64,000 nt of DNA from Koleobacter methoxysyntrophicus (GCF_017301615.1 NZ_CP059066.1:1347001-1411000), one strand, 5' to 3'. Shown: positions 8,406-16,850, numbered from the stretch's first letter. Made by a program: numbers and translations. The notes: a model not told the origin generated them from the sequence alone.

Positions 8406-8632
8406 TAAATATCATCTCTTTTCTCTAGTTCCGGTTGATTTCTCGTGTTTAAAAAATCTTCGGAAAAGTGTCTCAATCCGTATTCAAAACTTTTCCAAAC
8501 ACTTCCTTTAGGAATTAAAACAACTATGTCGCCAACTTTTTTTATAAACACTTCAGAATCATTGAAACGATACTGCTTTGGTAAACGGACAGCCTGGCTC
8601 CTTCCGTTTTCGAAAATTTTTGCTACATCCAT
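8405..8632 (-). CDS. vapB: VapB-type antitoxin
   Basis: 75 residues beginning MDVAKIFENGRSQAVRLPKQ, the swapped-hairpin AbrB/VapB DNA-binding fold that also binds and neutralises VapC and represses its own promoter. A longer reading back to 8761 is open, but the ATG at 8632 has a GAGGAG ribosome site at the right distance and starts exactly at the family N-terminus, so I use it. One-base overlap with vapC. Confidence 0.88.
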   Translation of the reverse strand: MDVAKIFENGRSQAVRLPKQYRFNDSEVFIKKVGDIVVLIPKGSVWKSFEYGLRHFSEDFLNTRNQPELEKRDDI

Positions 8633-8655
8633 ATTTATCAGCTCCTCAATCTTAG

Positions 8656-8673
8656 TATATATCTTAATATATA
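8656..8673 (-). promoter_or_regulatory. Candidate vapBC operator/promoter palindrome
   Basis: A perfect inverted repeat, TATATAT-CTTA-ATATATA, 24 bases upstream of the vapB start on the - strand. It is AT-rich enough to overlap a -10 box, and toxin-antitoxin operons of this type are usually autorepressed at such palindromes. Function is inferred. Confidence 0.45.
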
Positions 8674-8891
8674 TCGTTTTTAACAATTTGTCAATGAAAT
8701 TACATTCAGTAATAGTATAACAGGCATTAGAGAAATCATCCCAAGTATCTTTTCTAACCATATGGACAAATGTAGAATAATTTTTTTAAACATTGGAGAG
8801 ATGAAATTGCTTGTTCTTTGCGGGTTTGACAGGCCTATTTTTCAATGGAAACTAAGCAGGTAGCAGGGAGGAAAAATACATTCATCTTTTA

Positions 8892-8921
8892 TTGTGTATA
8901 CTGTACAAATTATGGTATAAT
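8892..8921 (+). promoter_or_regulatory. Candidate promoter for the DUF362 gene
   Basis: TATAAT (8916-8921) with a weak -35, TTGTGT (8892-8897), at 18-bp spacing, about 97 bases upstream of the start codon. The rest of the 8762-9017 gap shows nothing else convincing. Confidence 0.4.
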
Positions 8922-9017
8922 CATAAATATAGTTAAACAAAAAACATAGAGAACTTGTGTTAACATCAACAGAAATCAAAATAAGGTTCCCTGAAAAAGC
9001 GGAAGGGTGATGTAAAA

Positions 9018-10130
9018 ATGTCGAGCAAGGTCTATTTTACCGATATGTCAGCCAAGAGCAAAAGGAATCTGCTGAACAAAACGGAGGCGATTTTTTTAAA
9101 ATCGGGTATTGCCGATATAATCGAAAAAGGGGATTTGGTTGCCATAAAGGTCCACTTCGGTGAATACGGCAACATTGCCTTTATCCCACCGCCCCTTATC
9201 AGGGTTGTAGTTGAACAGGTAAAGGCAAAAGGGGGGAAACCCTTTCTTACAGATGCCAATACCCTGTATAACGGCACCAGGAGAAATGCTATTGACCATT
9301 TGGAAACAGCACTAAAAAACGGATTTTCCTATGAGACTGTGGGAGCCCCGATAATTATAGCTGATGGTTTAAAAGGGCATGATTATGTAAATGTCCCTAT
9401 AAAAGGCAGGCATTTTAATGAGGTTAAGATAAGTGGAGCAGTTCACCACGCTGACGTATTTATCGCCCTGAGTCATGTCAAGGGTCATGAAGTATTTGGA
9501 TTTGGAGGAGCCATGAAGAATATAGGAATGGGGTGCGGTGCACCGGCAGGAAAGCAGATGATGCATTCCGATATGAAGCCAAGGGTAAAGGAAGAGGGGT
9601 GTACCGGATGCAGAACCTGTATTCTGAGGTGCCCGGTAGGTGCCATTATTTTGAAAGAAAATAACAAAGCCTATATTGACCAGGAAATATGCATTGGATG
9701 TGGTGAATGTGTAGCCTTCTGTCCCCAGCATACGATACCTATTAACTGGAAAACCGATGAAGCTTCGGTTCAGGAAAAAACTGCAGAATTTGCATTGGGG
9801 GTTATAGAACCTAAAAAGGGTAAGTGCGGGTTTATAAATTTCCTTATGAATATTTCCCCTGACTGTGACTGCTGCTCATGGAACGATATACCACTTGTTC
9901 CGAATTTAGGAATAATAGCTTCAAAGGACCCTGTTGCAGTTGACCAGGCTTCCCTTGACATGGTCAATCAGGCACCGGTTATCCCTAATTCGGTCCTGGG
10001 GAATAAAGGGGATGTTGAGGATAAATTCGCAGCCCTTCACAAACATGACTGCACCCATATCTTAACCCATGGGGAGAAATTGGGTATAGGCAGCAGACAA
10101 TACGAACTGATTACTTTCTGGACGAGATAG
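9018..10130 (+). CDS. DUF362 domain protein with 4Fe-4S ferredoxin domain
   Basis: 370 residues. The N-terminal DUF362 region (VAIKVHFGEYGN, about residues 40-51, and ALSHVKGHEVFGFGGAMKN, about 150-168) is followed by two cysteine clusters of a bacterial ferredoxin fold: CTGCRTCILRC (about 195-205) and CIGCGECVAFC (about 224-234), enough for two [4Fe-4S] clusters. A further DCDCC motif lies near residue 279. Probably a cytoplasmic electron-transfer or iron-sulfur protein; the substrate of this family is not established to my knowledge. The last codons (ITFWTR, stop) lie inside the 120-bp segment duplicated by the IS insertion, so the gene stayed intact. Confidence 0.85.
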   Translation: MSSKVYFTDMSAKSKRNLLNKTEAIFLKSGIADIIEKGDLVAIKVHFGEYGNIAFIPPPLIRVVVEQVKAKGGKPFLTDANTLYNGTRRNAIDHLETALKNGFSYETVGAPIIIADGLKGHDYVNVPIKGRHFNEVKISGAVHHADVFIALSHVKGHEVFGFGGAMKNIGMGCGAPAGKQMMHSDMKPRVKEEGCTGCRTCILRCPVGAIILKENNKAYIDQEICIGCGECVAFCPQHTIPINWKTDEASVQEKTAEFALGVIEPKKGKCGFINFLMNISPDCDCCSWNDIPLVPNLGIIASKDPVAVDQASLDMVNQAPVIPNSVLGNKGDVEDKFAALHKHDCTHILTHGEKLGIGSRQYELITFWTR

Positions 10131-10232
10131 CGTAAGCCGGTTACGAGAACGACCCGACTCATAATCCTTCAAATTAGGCTAAAAAGAGACTCTATTATAG
10201 AAGGGTAAGGTGTTAAAAACCTTATCTTTTTT
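10113..10232 (+). repeat. Left copy of the 120-bp IS target-site duplication
   Basis: Identical base for base to 12121-12240. It begins inside the last codons of the DUF362 gene and includes that gene's terminator. The bases outside differ at once on both sides (TT|ACTTTC versus GG|ACTTTC; TT|CC versus TT|TA), so the boundaries are sharp. Confidence 0.93.
10206..10232 (+). terminator. Terminator of the DUF362 gene
   Basis: TAAGGT (10206-10211) pairs with ACCTTA (10219-10224) around a 7-base loop, then six T (10227-10232). Because it lies in the duplicated segment, a second copy sits at 12214-12240 on the other side of the IS. Confidence 0.7.
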
Positions 10233-12120
10233 CCTGACTTTGACACCTCATCAGCCGTAAACCCTGATAAAATAAGCATATTACAAAACAAAAATGTACA
10301 TTTTAGGACTACAAAATAGCCCTTTCAAAATTAAAGGGTAAACTCTTCTACGGGAATCACATTTTTCAGGGGTTTGATTCGGAGGATACGAAGAATCTTA
10401 CTGCTCAGGTCTGTAGCTTTAGTCTTGATGAAAAACCTCTTCTGCTCAATCTCAACCTCAGCAAAGTTCATGGAATTCAAAGCTTCACGAATCTTATCCG
10501 GGGAGGCCGTCTCACCAGCTTTTTTCAGTTTGAATTCCAATGTTCTTTCCAGCAGGAAGGCCAAAAAGCAAATTAAGAAGTGCCCTTTAATCCTCGGTTC
10601 GGTCCAATGAAAAATAGGCCTGACCTCCAGAGTACTTTTCATGATCCGGAACGATTCTTCGATCTTCCACAAGGTATGATAGGCTTCCAGCGCATCCTGG
10701 GGTTTTATGTCCTGCTCATTGGTCTGGATACCGTAGTAGCCGTCAAACCGTTCATCTCTGGCTATGGCTTCTTGGTCTAGATACCAGACCTCTTCGCCGG
10801 AATTTTTGAGGTATTTTTTGCCACCGCGTTTGTTGCTGGCCGTAATCTTGGATTGATCTTTTAAAAGCAGTTCGGCCTTTTGAATGAGCCTTTCTCGATC
10901 TTTTTGGTCTTTTCTGGCTCTTTTAGACGAATATGTAATGATAAGTTTTTCTTTTAGTTCGCAGGTCTTACCGTCTTGTTTGAATCTGTTAATGTGGTCT
11001 ATTACTTTGTAGAGTACCTTTTCGTCTTGATCTGAACTTAATTCGATATAACCTTCTGGGTCAAAGACCTGTTCCTCTATCTTTCTGCCCATGTTCTTGA
11101 ACCGTGCGGCAAAGATGTAGCTGTAGTTTCTATCGACGATCCTTTTCAGGTTCAGCTTGCTGTTTATACCCCTGTCAGCTACTATGATGACCCTGCGAAT
11201 ACCAAAACGCTTCTCTAGTTTCTCAAGTGCCGTATCCAGGGTCTTGCCGTCAAAGGTGTTGCCGGGAAACAGTTCATAGCCGATAGGTCGGCCTTCACAG
11301 TCAACCAAGAGACCCAATACTACCTGGACTTCATTGAACTTCCCGTCTTTGCTGAAACCGAAATCTCTCAGTGTATCCGCTTTGACGCTCTCGAAGGAAA
11401 AGGTGGTTACATCATAAAATACTACGTCTACCTGCATATTGAAGAGGTTTCGGTTTTTATGAAACATTAATTCTTCTATTTGCTCTTTCTGGATATGGAT
11501 GATGTCTAGTGCACGGTACAGGTGGTGTAATTCTACGTTCGGCAGCTGCACATAATACCCTTGGTTGGCATAAGTGGCTAACTTGCTCTTCGGCTGTAAA
11601 AGATGCTGGATGACCATGAGAAAACAGGCATTGCTCAAGTTAAACTGGGTCTTCCCTTTTTCTTTTATCCGGGTCAGTATCTTATCAAGTTCAAACACCT
11701 CCCAGATTTTTCTGTAGACGAGGTAACCCCAGTTCACTATCCTTGCATCGGAAAAGCTTTCTAGGTCAATGACTTTCTTTGCCTTGGAAAGCTCTAACAG
11801 CCTCATTCCAAGATGTTGGAAGCTGGGGTTGTTCTCTATCTCGTCTAATCGACCCAGATTAAGAAGTACCCTGTGTTTTACGTTTTGCCCTTCACGATAC
11901 GACTCGACAAGCTGTGCGTATTTGTATTTTCCGGATTGGGTAATTTTGATGAACATAGGTATATTATACCACGTATAGACTTTATGGTCAAATATATCTG
12001 GAATATTTATTATGAAATATTGCCACTACATTTTTTAGAGCTTAAAATATAATATGCCCATTTTTCAAGGGTTTCAAGCCCTTAATTCGAAAAAAATCGC
12101 TCGCAACTGTCAAACTCGGG
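10233..12120 (-). mobile_element. IS1634-type insertion sequence (1,888 bp)
   Basis: Bounded exactly by the two 120-bp direct repeats. The ends form an imperfect inverted repeat: left CCTGACTTTGACA, right end read inward CCCGAGTTTGACA (11 of 13 match). It contains one full-length transposase gene on the - strand. Apart from the target duplication length the anatomy is that of a complete, possibly active IS. Perfect identity of the two flanks suggests recent insertion. Confidence 0.9.
10331..11956 (-). CDS. Transposase, IS1634 family (IS4-like DDE)
   Basis: A 541-residue DDE transposase. N-terminal region MFIKITQSGKYKYAQLVESY with HRVLLNLGRLDEIENN is typical of IS1634-family proteins. Catalytic residues can be placed at VVFYDVTTFSFES (first Asp), VIIVADRGINSKLNL (second Asp) and the C-terminal EESFRIMKSTLEVRPIFHW (Glu). 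Full length with no internal stop or frameshift. The start codon (ATG, complement of 11954-11956) is about 165 bases inside the right end of the element. Base composition does not differ strikingly from the surroundings. Confidence 0.93.
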   Translation of the reverse strand: MFIKITQSGKYKYAQLVESYREGQNVKHRVLLNLGRLDEIENNPSFQHLGMRLLELSKAKKVIDLESFSDARIVNWGYLVYRKIWEVFELDKILTRIKEKGKTQFNLSNACFLMVIQHLLQPKSKLATYANQGYYVQLPNVELHHLYRALDIIHIQKEQIEELMFHKNRNLFNMQVDVVFYDVTTFSFESVKADTLRDFGFSKDGKFNEVQVVLGLLVDCEGRPIGYELFPGNTFDGKTLDTALEKLEKRFGIRRVIIVADRGINSKLNLKRIVDRNYSYIFAARFKNMGRKIEEQVFDPEGYIELSSDQDEKVLYKVIDHINRFKQDGKTCELKEKLIITYSSKRARKDQKDRERLIQKAELLLKDQSKITASNKRGGKKYLKNSGEEVWYLDQEAIARDERFDGYYGIQTNEQDIKPQDALEAYHTLWKIEESFRIMKSTLEVRPIFHWTEPRIKGHFLICFLAFLLERTLEFKLKKAGETASPDKIREALNSMNFAEVEIEQKRFFIKTKATDLSSKILRILRIKPLKNVIPVEEFTL

Positions 12121-12240
12121 ACTTTCTGGACGAGATAGCGTAAGCCGGTTACGAGAACGACCCGACTCATAATCCTTCAAATTAGGCTAAAAAGAGACTC
12201 TATTATAGAAGGGTAAGGTGTTAAAAACCTTATCTTTTTT
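12121..12240 (+). repeat. Right copy of the 120-bp IS target-site duplication
   Basis: Exact repeat of 10113-10232, including a non-functional fragment of the DUF362 3' end and a second copy of its terminator (stem 12214-12219 with 12227-12232, T-run to 12240). 12241-12385 beyond it holds only the leader and ribosome site of the next gene. Confidence 0.93.
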
Positions 12241-12385
12241 TATGCCACAGCAAAGACAGAACAAGAAAAAACGGCATAAATTTCTACGCAGATTACAAAG
12301 GAATTTATGGAGTTTTATAGAAAATATCATATAGTCCAGTAGTTTAAATCATATTTGGACATTCCATAAAAGGAGGAATGCAGAC

Positions 12386-14137
12386 GTGAAGGCTTTACTG
12401 TCAGGGAATGAAGCCATAGCCAGGGGGGCATATGAAAACGGTGTAACCGTGGCAACGGCTTATCCTGGAACTCCAAGCACAGAAATCCTGGAAAATATGG
12501 TTAATTACAAAGATAAAATCTACTGTGAATGGGCTCCTAATGAAAAGGTTGCGATGGAGGTGGCGATCGGGGCTTCTTTCGGAGGAGCCAGGACCCTTGT
12601 GGCAATGAAACATGTAGGGCTTAATGTTGCGGCTGACCCCTTTTTAACCCTATCATATACTGGGGTAAAGGGAGGGATGGTAGTTGTATCTGCCGATGAC
12701 CCCAGCATGCACAGCTCCCAGAATGAACAGGATAACCGGCATTATGCCCGCCTGGCTAAAGTTCCTATGCTGGAACCCAGCGACAGCCAGGAGGCCAAAG
12801 ATTTCGTAGGAATAGCCCTTGATATCAGCGAACAGTTCGATACCCCGGTGCTGCTGAGGACTACCACCAGGATATCCCATTCTAAAACCGTTGTAGAACT
12901 AAAAGACAGGAGGGAAAAACCGGAACCTGCAGAATTTGAAAGAGCCCCTCAGAAATTCGTGATGATACCGGGCCACGCCAGATTACGCCACATAGAGGTT
13001 GAAGAGAGGCTTAAGAAATTAGAAGAATACGCTAACAATGCGGAAATTAACAGAATCGAATGGGGGGACGCAAAGATTGGGGTTATAACCAGCGGCATAT
13101 CATACCAGTATGTGAAGGAAGCCATGCCGGAGGCTTCTGTATTGAAACTGGGATTGACTTATCCCCTGGCAAAAGACCTTATCAGGAGTTTTGCCGAGAA
13201 GGTGGATACCCTGTTTGTAGTGGAGGAACTGGACCCCTTCCTGGAGGAACAAATTAAAGCCATGGGGATTAAAGTAACGGGGAAAGATAAACTCCCGTTG
13301 ATATATGAATTCGACCAAGGGGTTATCAGGGAAAGGCTCCTCGGCGAAAAGAGAAAGGAAGATAATATCCTTTCCGATGTTAGTTTACCGCCAAGGCCTC
13401 CCGTCCTTTGCCCGGGGTGCCCTCACAGGGGGGTATTTTACGTCCTTAAAAAGTTAAAACTGGTGGTTACGGGCGATATAGGGTGTTATACCCTCGGAGT
13501 AGTTCCGCCTTTAAGTGCAATGGATACAACGGTCTGCATGGGGGCAAGTGTCGGAATGGCTTTCGGGGCAGAGCTGGCACTAAAAGATAAGATTAAACAT
13601 AAGGTAGTAGGCGTAATTGGAGATTCTACCTTTATTCACTCCGGCATAACGGGTCTTATCGATATAGTTTATAATAAAGGGGCTTCAACGATAATAATTC
13701 TGGACAACAGGATTACAGGGATGACCGGGCACCAGGACAACCCTGCTACAGGGAAGACCCTTATGGGTGAACGCACCCATCAGCTGGACCTGGGCGAAGT
13801 CGCCAGGGCTGTAGGGGTAAAAAATGTTAGGGTAATAGACCCTTATGACTTAGAAGAGACAGAGAGGGTTATCAGGGAAGAAGTTGCTAAAGATGAACCA
13901 TCGGTGATTATTACAAACCGCCCATGTGTATTGATTGTTAAGGACAAGGAATGGGATAAATACCAGGTCGATCAGGAACTCTGCAGAAGCTGTGGAATGT
14001 GTTATAAAGTAGGGTGCTCTGCCATTTATAAAGAAAACGGTAAAGCAAAAATCGATACCCTTTTCTGCACCGGCTGCGGTGTCTGCCAGCAGGTGTGCAA
14101 ATTCAACGCCATCAAAAAGGTTGGTGAAGAAGAATGA
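12386..14137 (+). CDS. iorA: Indolepyruvate:ferredoxin oxidoreductase, alpha subunit
   Basis: Oxidatively decarboxylates aryl-pyruvates from Trp, Phe and Tyr to aryl-acetyl-CoA, reducing ferredoxin. 583 residues. The N-terminal pyruvate-binding domain starts LLSGNEAIARGAYENGV and TAYPGTPSTEILENM. The TPP-binding domain follows, with CPGCPHRGVFY (about 341), GDIGCYTLG and GDSTFIHSGITGL. The C-terminal ferredoxin domain has CRSCGMC...C and CTGCGVCQQVC (about 535-575). GTG start at 12386, 9 bases after AGGAGG. It overlaps iorB by 4 bases (ATGA). Cytoplasmic; points to peptide or amino-acid fermentation. Confidence 0.95.
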   Translation: MKALLSGNEAIARGAYENGVTVATAYPGTPSTEILENMVNYKDKIYCEWAPNEKVAMEVAIGASFGGARTLVAMKHVGLNVAADPFLTLSYTGVKGGMVVVSADDPSMHSSQNEQDNRHYARLAKVPMLEPSDSQEAKDFVGIALDISEQFDTPVLLRTTTRISHSKTVVELKDRREKPEPAEFERAPQKFVMIPGHARLRHIEVEERLKKLEEYANNAEINRIEWGDAKIGVITSGISYQYVKEAMPEASVLKLGLTYPLAKDLIRSFAEKVDTLFVVEELDPFLEEQIKAMGIKVTGKDKLPLIYEFDQGVIRERLLGEKRKEDNILSDVSLPPRPPVLCPGCPHRGVFYVLKKLKLVVTGDIGCYTLGVVPPLSAMDTTVCMGASVGMAFGAELALKDKIKHKVVGVIGDSTFIHSGITGLIDIVYNKGASTIIILDNRITGMTGHQDNPATGKTLMGERTHQLDLGEVARAVGVKNVRVIDPYDLEETERVIREEVAKDEPSVIITNRPCVLIVKDKEWDKYQVDQELCRSCGMCYKVGCSAIYKENGKAKIDTLFCTGCGVCQQVCKFNAIKKVGEEE

Positions 14138-14718
14138 ATAGAATTACCGGAATAATGATAGTGGGTGTCGGGGGCCAGGGGGTCATTCTGGCCAGTGAAT
14201 TGCTGTGTGAGGCTGCTATGAGAATGGGATATGATGTAAAAAAATCAGAGGTCCACGGTATGGCGCAGAGGGGAGGCAGCGTTGTCAGCAATGTCAGATT
14301 CGGGGAAAAGGTTTATTCCCCCCTTATATCAAAGGGAGAGGCAGATATCCTCTTGTCTTTCGAACAGCTGGAAACCTTGAGATGGTTGGACTATATTAAA
14401 CCTGAAGGGAAGATAATCGTTAATATGCAGAAAATAATGCCCATGGCAGTAGCTATAGGTCAGGGCGAGTATCCCGGAGATGTTTTCGGAATATTGAAGA
14501 GGAAGACCGACAAGATATACAGGGTAGACGGTTTGGGGATTGCAACAAAGGCCGGGAATGTCAAAGCCGTGAATGTGGCAGTTATCGGTGCCCTTTCCAA
14601 TTATCTGGATATTCCGGAAGGAATCTGGAAGGAGGTTATAGAGAACAGGGTGCCTCCCAAAACCCTTAAGATAAATCTAACGGCCTTCGAAATGGGAAGA
14701 AATTACGGACAGGAATAA
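14134..14718 (+). CDS. iorB: Indolepyruvate:ferredoxin oxidoreductase, beta subunit
   Basis: 194-residue gamma-type 2-oxoacid oxidoreductase subunit, partner of IorA. Family motif GVGGQGVILASELL near the N-terminus and SEVHGMAQRGGSVVSNVRFG (about 40-59). The start overlaps the iorA stop, so the two are translationally coupled. A strong terminator follows at 14764, making iorAB a two-gene operon. Confidence 0.95.
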   Translation: MNRITGIMIVGVGGQGVILASELLCEAAMRMGYDVKKSEVHGMAQRGGSVVSNVRFGEKVYSPLISKGEADILLSFEQLETLRWLDYIKPEGKIIVNMQKIMPMAVAIGQGEYPGDVFGILKRKTDKIYRVDGLGIATKAGNVKAVNVAVIGALSNYLDIPEGIWKEVIENRVPPKTLKINLTAFEMGRNYGQE

Positions 14719-14763
14719 ATTAAAATGCAACCGGCCGGTCCGGGATGAAATATAAAATAATTG

Positions 14764-14792
14764 AAATACCCCTGTAAAAGGGGTATTTTTTT
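14764..14792 (+). terminator. Rho-independent terminator after iorAB
   Basis: 9-bp stem 14764-14772 with 14780-14788 (ATACCCC/GGGGTAT core), 7-base loop, T-run to 14792. Confidence 0.85.
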
Positions 14793-14886
14793 AAATTGAC
14801 AAATTAACTTAATTTTCATAGAGGGAAATATACACATCCGTCGAATTATGTAAATAATAAAACGGATTTGAGGTGGTTAAGGTATA

Positions 14887-16110
14887 ATGAAACTCAGCAG
14901 TGAATATCTAACGCGAATCCTTACCAATGAAAACAATGTTACCTCTGTAGTAAGGGTTTTTATAATGGTTGGCTTCCTTATAGCCGCTTCATTTATACAG
15001 GCCTGTACTACAAATGTAACAACGATCGGAACGAATCCGAATCTGAATAAGGAAACGGTACAGGGGAATGTCTATTCCACCTCTAATACGGTAAAGGACT
15101 TTTTGATTCAGCCCAATATAAAGGTAGAACCTGTATGGGAACCCGTTGAGGTTAAGGCCATTTACCTGACCGGTTATTCGGCCGGGAATGATACGAGATT
15201 TAAACAACTGCTTAATCTGGTAAATTCTACAGAATTAAATGCAATGGTTATAGATATTAAGGACGAACACGGTATTACCCATAATTCTAAAGTCCCCATA
15301 GCACGAGAAATAGGTGCTACTTCCGGCAGAATTAAAGACCCTGTAAAAATACTTAAAACCCTTAAAGAGAACAACATATATCCTATAGCAAGGATCGTTG
15401 TTTTTAAAGACGCTGTTCTTGCGAAGAAAAAACCTGAGCTTGCAGTTAAGCATAAAAACGGAGGGATATGGAAGGATAGGAAGGGGATTCCCTGGGCTGA
15501 TCCTTACAATAAAGAGGTGTGGGAATATAATATAGCATTGGCGGAAGAAGCTGCCAGGCTGGGTTTTAAAGAAGTTCAGTTCGATTATGTCCGCTTCCCT
15601 TCAGACGGTGATATAAAGAGTGCCGTTTATGAAAGTTATAACGGTCAATCCCGTTCAGAGGTAATTACCGAATTTTTAAAATATGCTAAAAAAAGACTGG
15701 AACCCAGGGGAGTATACGTATCTGCAGATGTTTTCGGGCTTGTAACTTCTTCAACCGATGACATGTATATCGGTCAGTTCCTGGAGGATATTGCAGGGGT
15801 GGTAGATTATATCTGCCCCATGGTTTATCCTTCGCATTATGCCCTGGGTTCCTACGGAATACCCAATCCCGATGCTTCTCCTTATGAGACCGTTTATACG
15901 AGCCTGAGCCATGCTGTAAACCGTTTAAACAGGATGGAAGGCGAAAAAGCCATAATACGCCCGTGGCTACAGGATTTTACCCTCGGCTACAAATACGGGC
16001 CAGACGAGGTAAAGGCGCAGATCAGGGCAGTATATGATGCAGGCCTCAAAGAATGGATCCTCTGGAATCCCAGCAATTACTATACAGTAGGGGCATTAAA
16101 ACGGGAATAA
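14887..16110 (+). CDS. Putative glycoside hydrolase-like lipoprotein (DUF4015 type)
   Basis: 407 residues. A hydrophobic stretch (about residues 22-38) ends in FIQAC with Cys40, an atypical but possible lipobox, so it is probably exported and anchored. From about residue 95 (VKAIYLTGYSAGN) it follows the TIM-barrel pattern of DUF4015 putative glycosyl hydrolases: NAMVIDIKDEHG, YPIARIVVFKD, GFKEVQFDYVRFPSDGD (candidate acidic active-site region), YVSADVFGLVTS, DYICPMVYPSHYA and ILWNPSNYY. Substrate unknown; a cell-wall or exopolysaccharide role is plausible. It stands alone, between the iorAB terminator and a strong divergence-free promoter at 16117. Confidence 0.8.
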   Translation: MKLSSEYLTRILTNENNVTSVVRVFIMVGFLIAASFIQACTTNVTTIGTNPNLNKETVQGNVYSTSNTVKDFLIQPNIKVEPVWEPVEVKAIYLTGYSAGNDTRFKQLLNLVNSTELNAMVIDIKDEHGITHNSKVPIAREIGATSGRIKDPVKILKTLKENNIYPIARIVVFKDAVLAKKKPELAVKHKNGGIWKDRKGIPWADPYNKEVWEYNIALAEEAARLGFKEVQFDYVRFPSDGDIKSAVYESYNGQSRSEVITEFLKYAKKRLEPRGVYVSADVFGLVTSSTDDMYIGQFLEDIAGVVDYICPMVYPSHYALGSYGIPNPDASPYETVYTSLSHAVNRLNRMEGEKAIIRPWLQDFTLGYKYGPDEVKAQIRAVYDAGLKEWILWNPSNYYTVGALKRE

Positions 16111-16116
16111 TTTGGA

Positions 16117-16145
16117 TTGACAGATTAGCGGCAATATGTTATCAT
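16117..16145 (+). promoter_or_regulatory. SigA-type promoter of the RCKP rubredoxin-like gene
   Basis: TTGACA (16117-16122), 17-bp spacer, TATCAT (16140-16145). Directly downstream lies an AT-rich, partly symmetric stretch (TAATAACGATTACTAATA, about 16149-16166) that could be an operator for the Fur-family regulator encoded next door; that part is inference. Confidence 0.7.
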
Positions 16146-16195
16146 ATAAATAATAACGATTACTAATAACCTTTAACCCGGGAGGTGACTCTAAA

Positions 16196-16309
16196 ATGGC
16201 TGTCTTCAAATGCAAACAATGCGGTTTTGAGAAGGAATCCAGGTGTAAACCGCGAAAGTGTCCTGAGTGTGGGGCAAGGGATACTTTTGAAAAGATCGAA
16301 AAAAAATAA
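16196..16309 (+). CDS. RCKP-type rubredoxin-like zinc-ribbon mini-protein
   Basis: 37 residues only. MAVFKCKQCGF (Cys6, Cys9), then SRCKPRKCPECGA (Cys17, Cys22, Cys25). CxxC...CxxC is a rubredoxin-like metal site and the RCKP string defines a recognised group of tiny clostridial proteins. A strong GGGAGGTGA ribosome site (16180-16188) and a strong promoter support expression. Placement before a Fur/PerR-family gene suggests a link to iron or oxidative stress, which the sequence does not prove. Confidence 0.85.
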   Translation: MAVFKCKQCGFEKESRCKPRKCPECGARDTFEKIEKK

Positions 16310-16328
16310 CATCCCCGTTTCTCCCTAA

Positions 16329-16357
16329 TTGACATTATCTCATTTTTAATGTAAACT
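16329..16357 (+). promoter_or_regulatory. Candidate promoter of the Fur-family gene
   Basis: TTGACA (16329-16334), 17 bp, TAAACT (16352-16357). The gene may therefore be transcribed separately from the mini-protein. Confidence 0.6.
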
Positions 16358-16406
16358 TTAAGAGGATTAATCGTTGGTTATGTAATATTTTACGAGGGGA
16401 ATGTTT

Positions 16407-16817
16407 ATGACCAGGAAAAAAGGGTTTACAAGAATGACAAAGCAGCGTAGAATAATCCTCGATGTTTTGCGCAGCACTACTTCTCACCCCACTGCTGATT
16501 GGCTCTATGAAAAGGTAAAGGATAAGATTCCCAATATCAGCCTCGGTACGGTTTACAGAAACCTCAATATATTGAAAGAAATGAATGAGATAATGGAATT
16601 GAATTATGGGAGCACATACAGCCGGTTTGACGGGAATCCGCAGAATCACTATCATTTCGTGTGTGAGAGATGCGGCAGGGTCTTTGACATTGACGAAGAA
16701 GTTCACAGAGAGATGGATAGGCGGGTTGAAGAAAAGACGGGTTTTACTGTAAGGTATCACAGGATGGAGTTTTACGGAACATGCAGGGAATGTCAGAATG
16801 AAAAAGAGGAAGAATAA
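16407..16817 (+). CDS. Fur-family transcriptional regulator (PerR-like)
   Basis: 136 residues from ATG 16407, 7 bases after GAGGGG; an ATG at 16401 is too close to that site. N-terminal winged helix (TRMTKQRRIILDVLRSTTSH, HPTADWLYEKV, LGTVYRNLNIL) and a C-terminal metal-binding domain with HYHFVCERCGRVFDID (CxxC zinc site) and CRECQ (second CxxC). The ISLGTVYRNLNIL helix is the recognition helix of the family. I favour PerR-like over Fur because of the small size and the neighbouring rubredoxin-like protein, but the sensing residues do not settle it. Confidence 0.88.
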   Translation: MTRKKGFTRMTKQRRIILDVLRSTTSHPTADWLYEKVKDKIPNISLGTVYRNLNILKEMNEIMELNYGSTYSRFDGNPQNHYHFVCERCGRVFDIDEEVHREMDRRVEEKTGFTVRYHRMEFYGTCRECQNEKEEE

Positions 16818-16850
16818 AAATTAGTAGCGATTAATGCTACTAATTTTTAA
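16816..16850 (+). terminator. Terminator after the Fur-family gene
   Basis: 12-bp stem AAAAATTAGTAG/CTACTAATTTTT (16816-16827 with 16837-16848) and a 9-base loop; a T-rich stretch follows. Confidence 0.75.

Noticed and set aside
8632-8761. Extended N-terminus of VapB from 8761
   Set aside because: The added 43 residues match nothing in the family, while the ATG at 8632 has a good ribosome site and the family N-terminus.
10331-14718. iorAB as cargo of a composite transposon
   Set aside because: Only one IS copy is present and the 120-bp repeats lie tight around the IS itself, so iorAB is outside the element.
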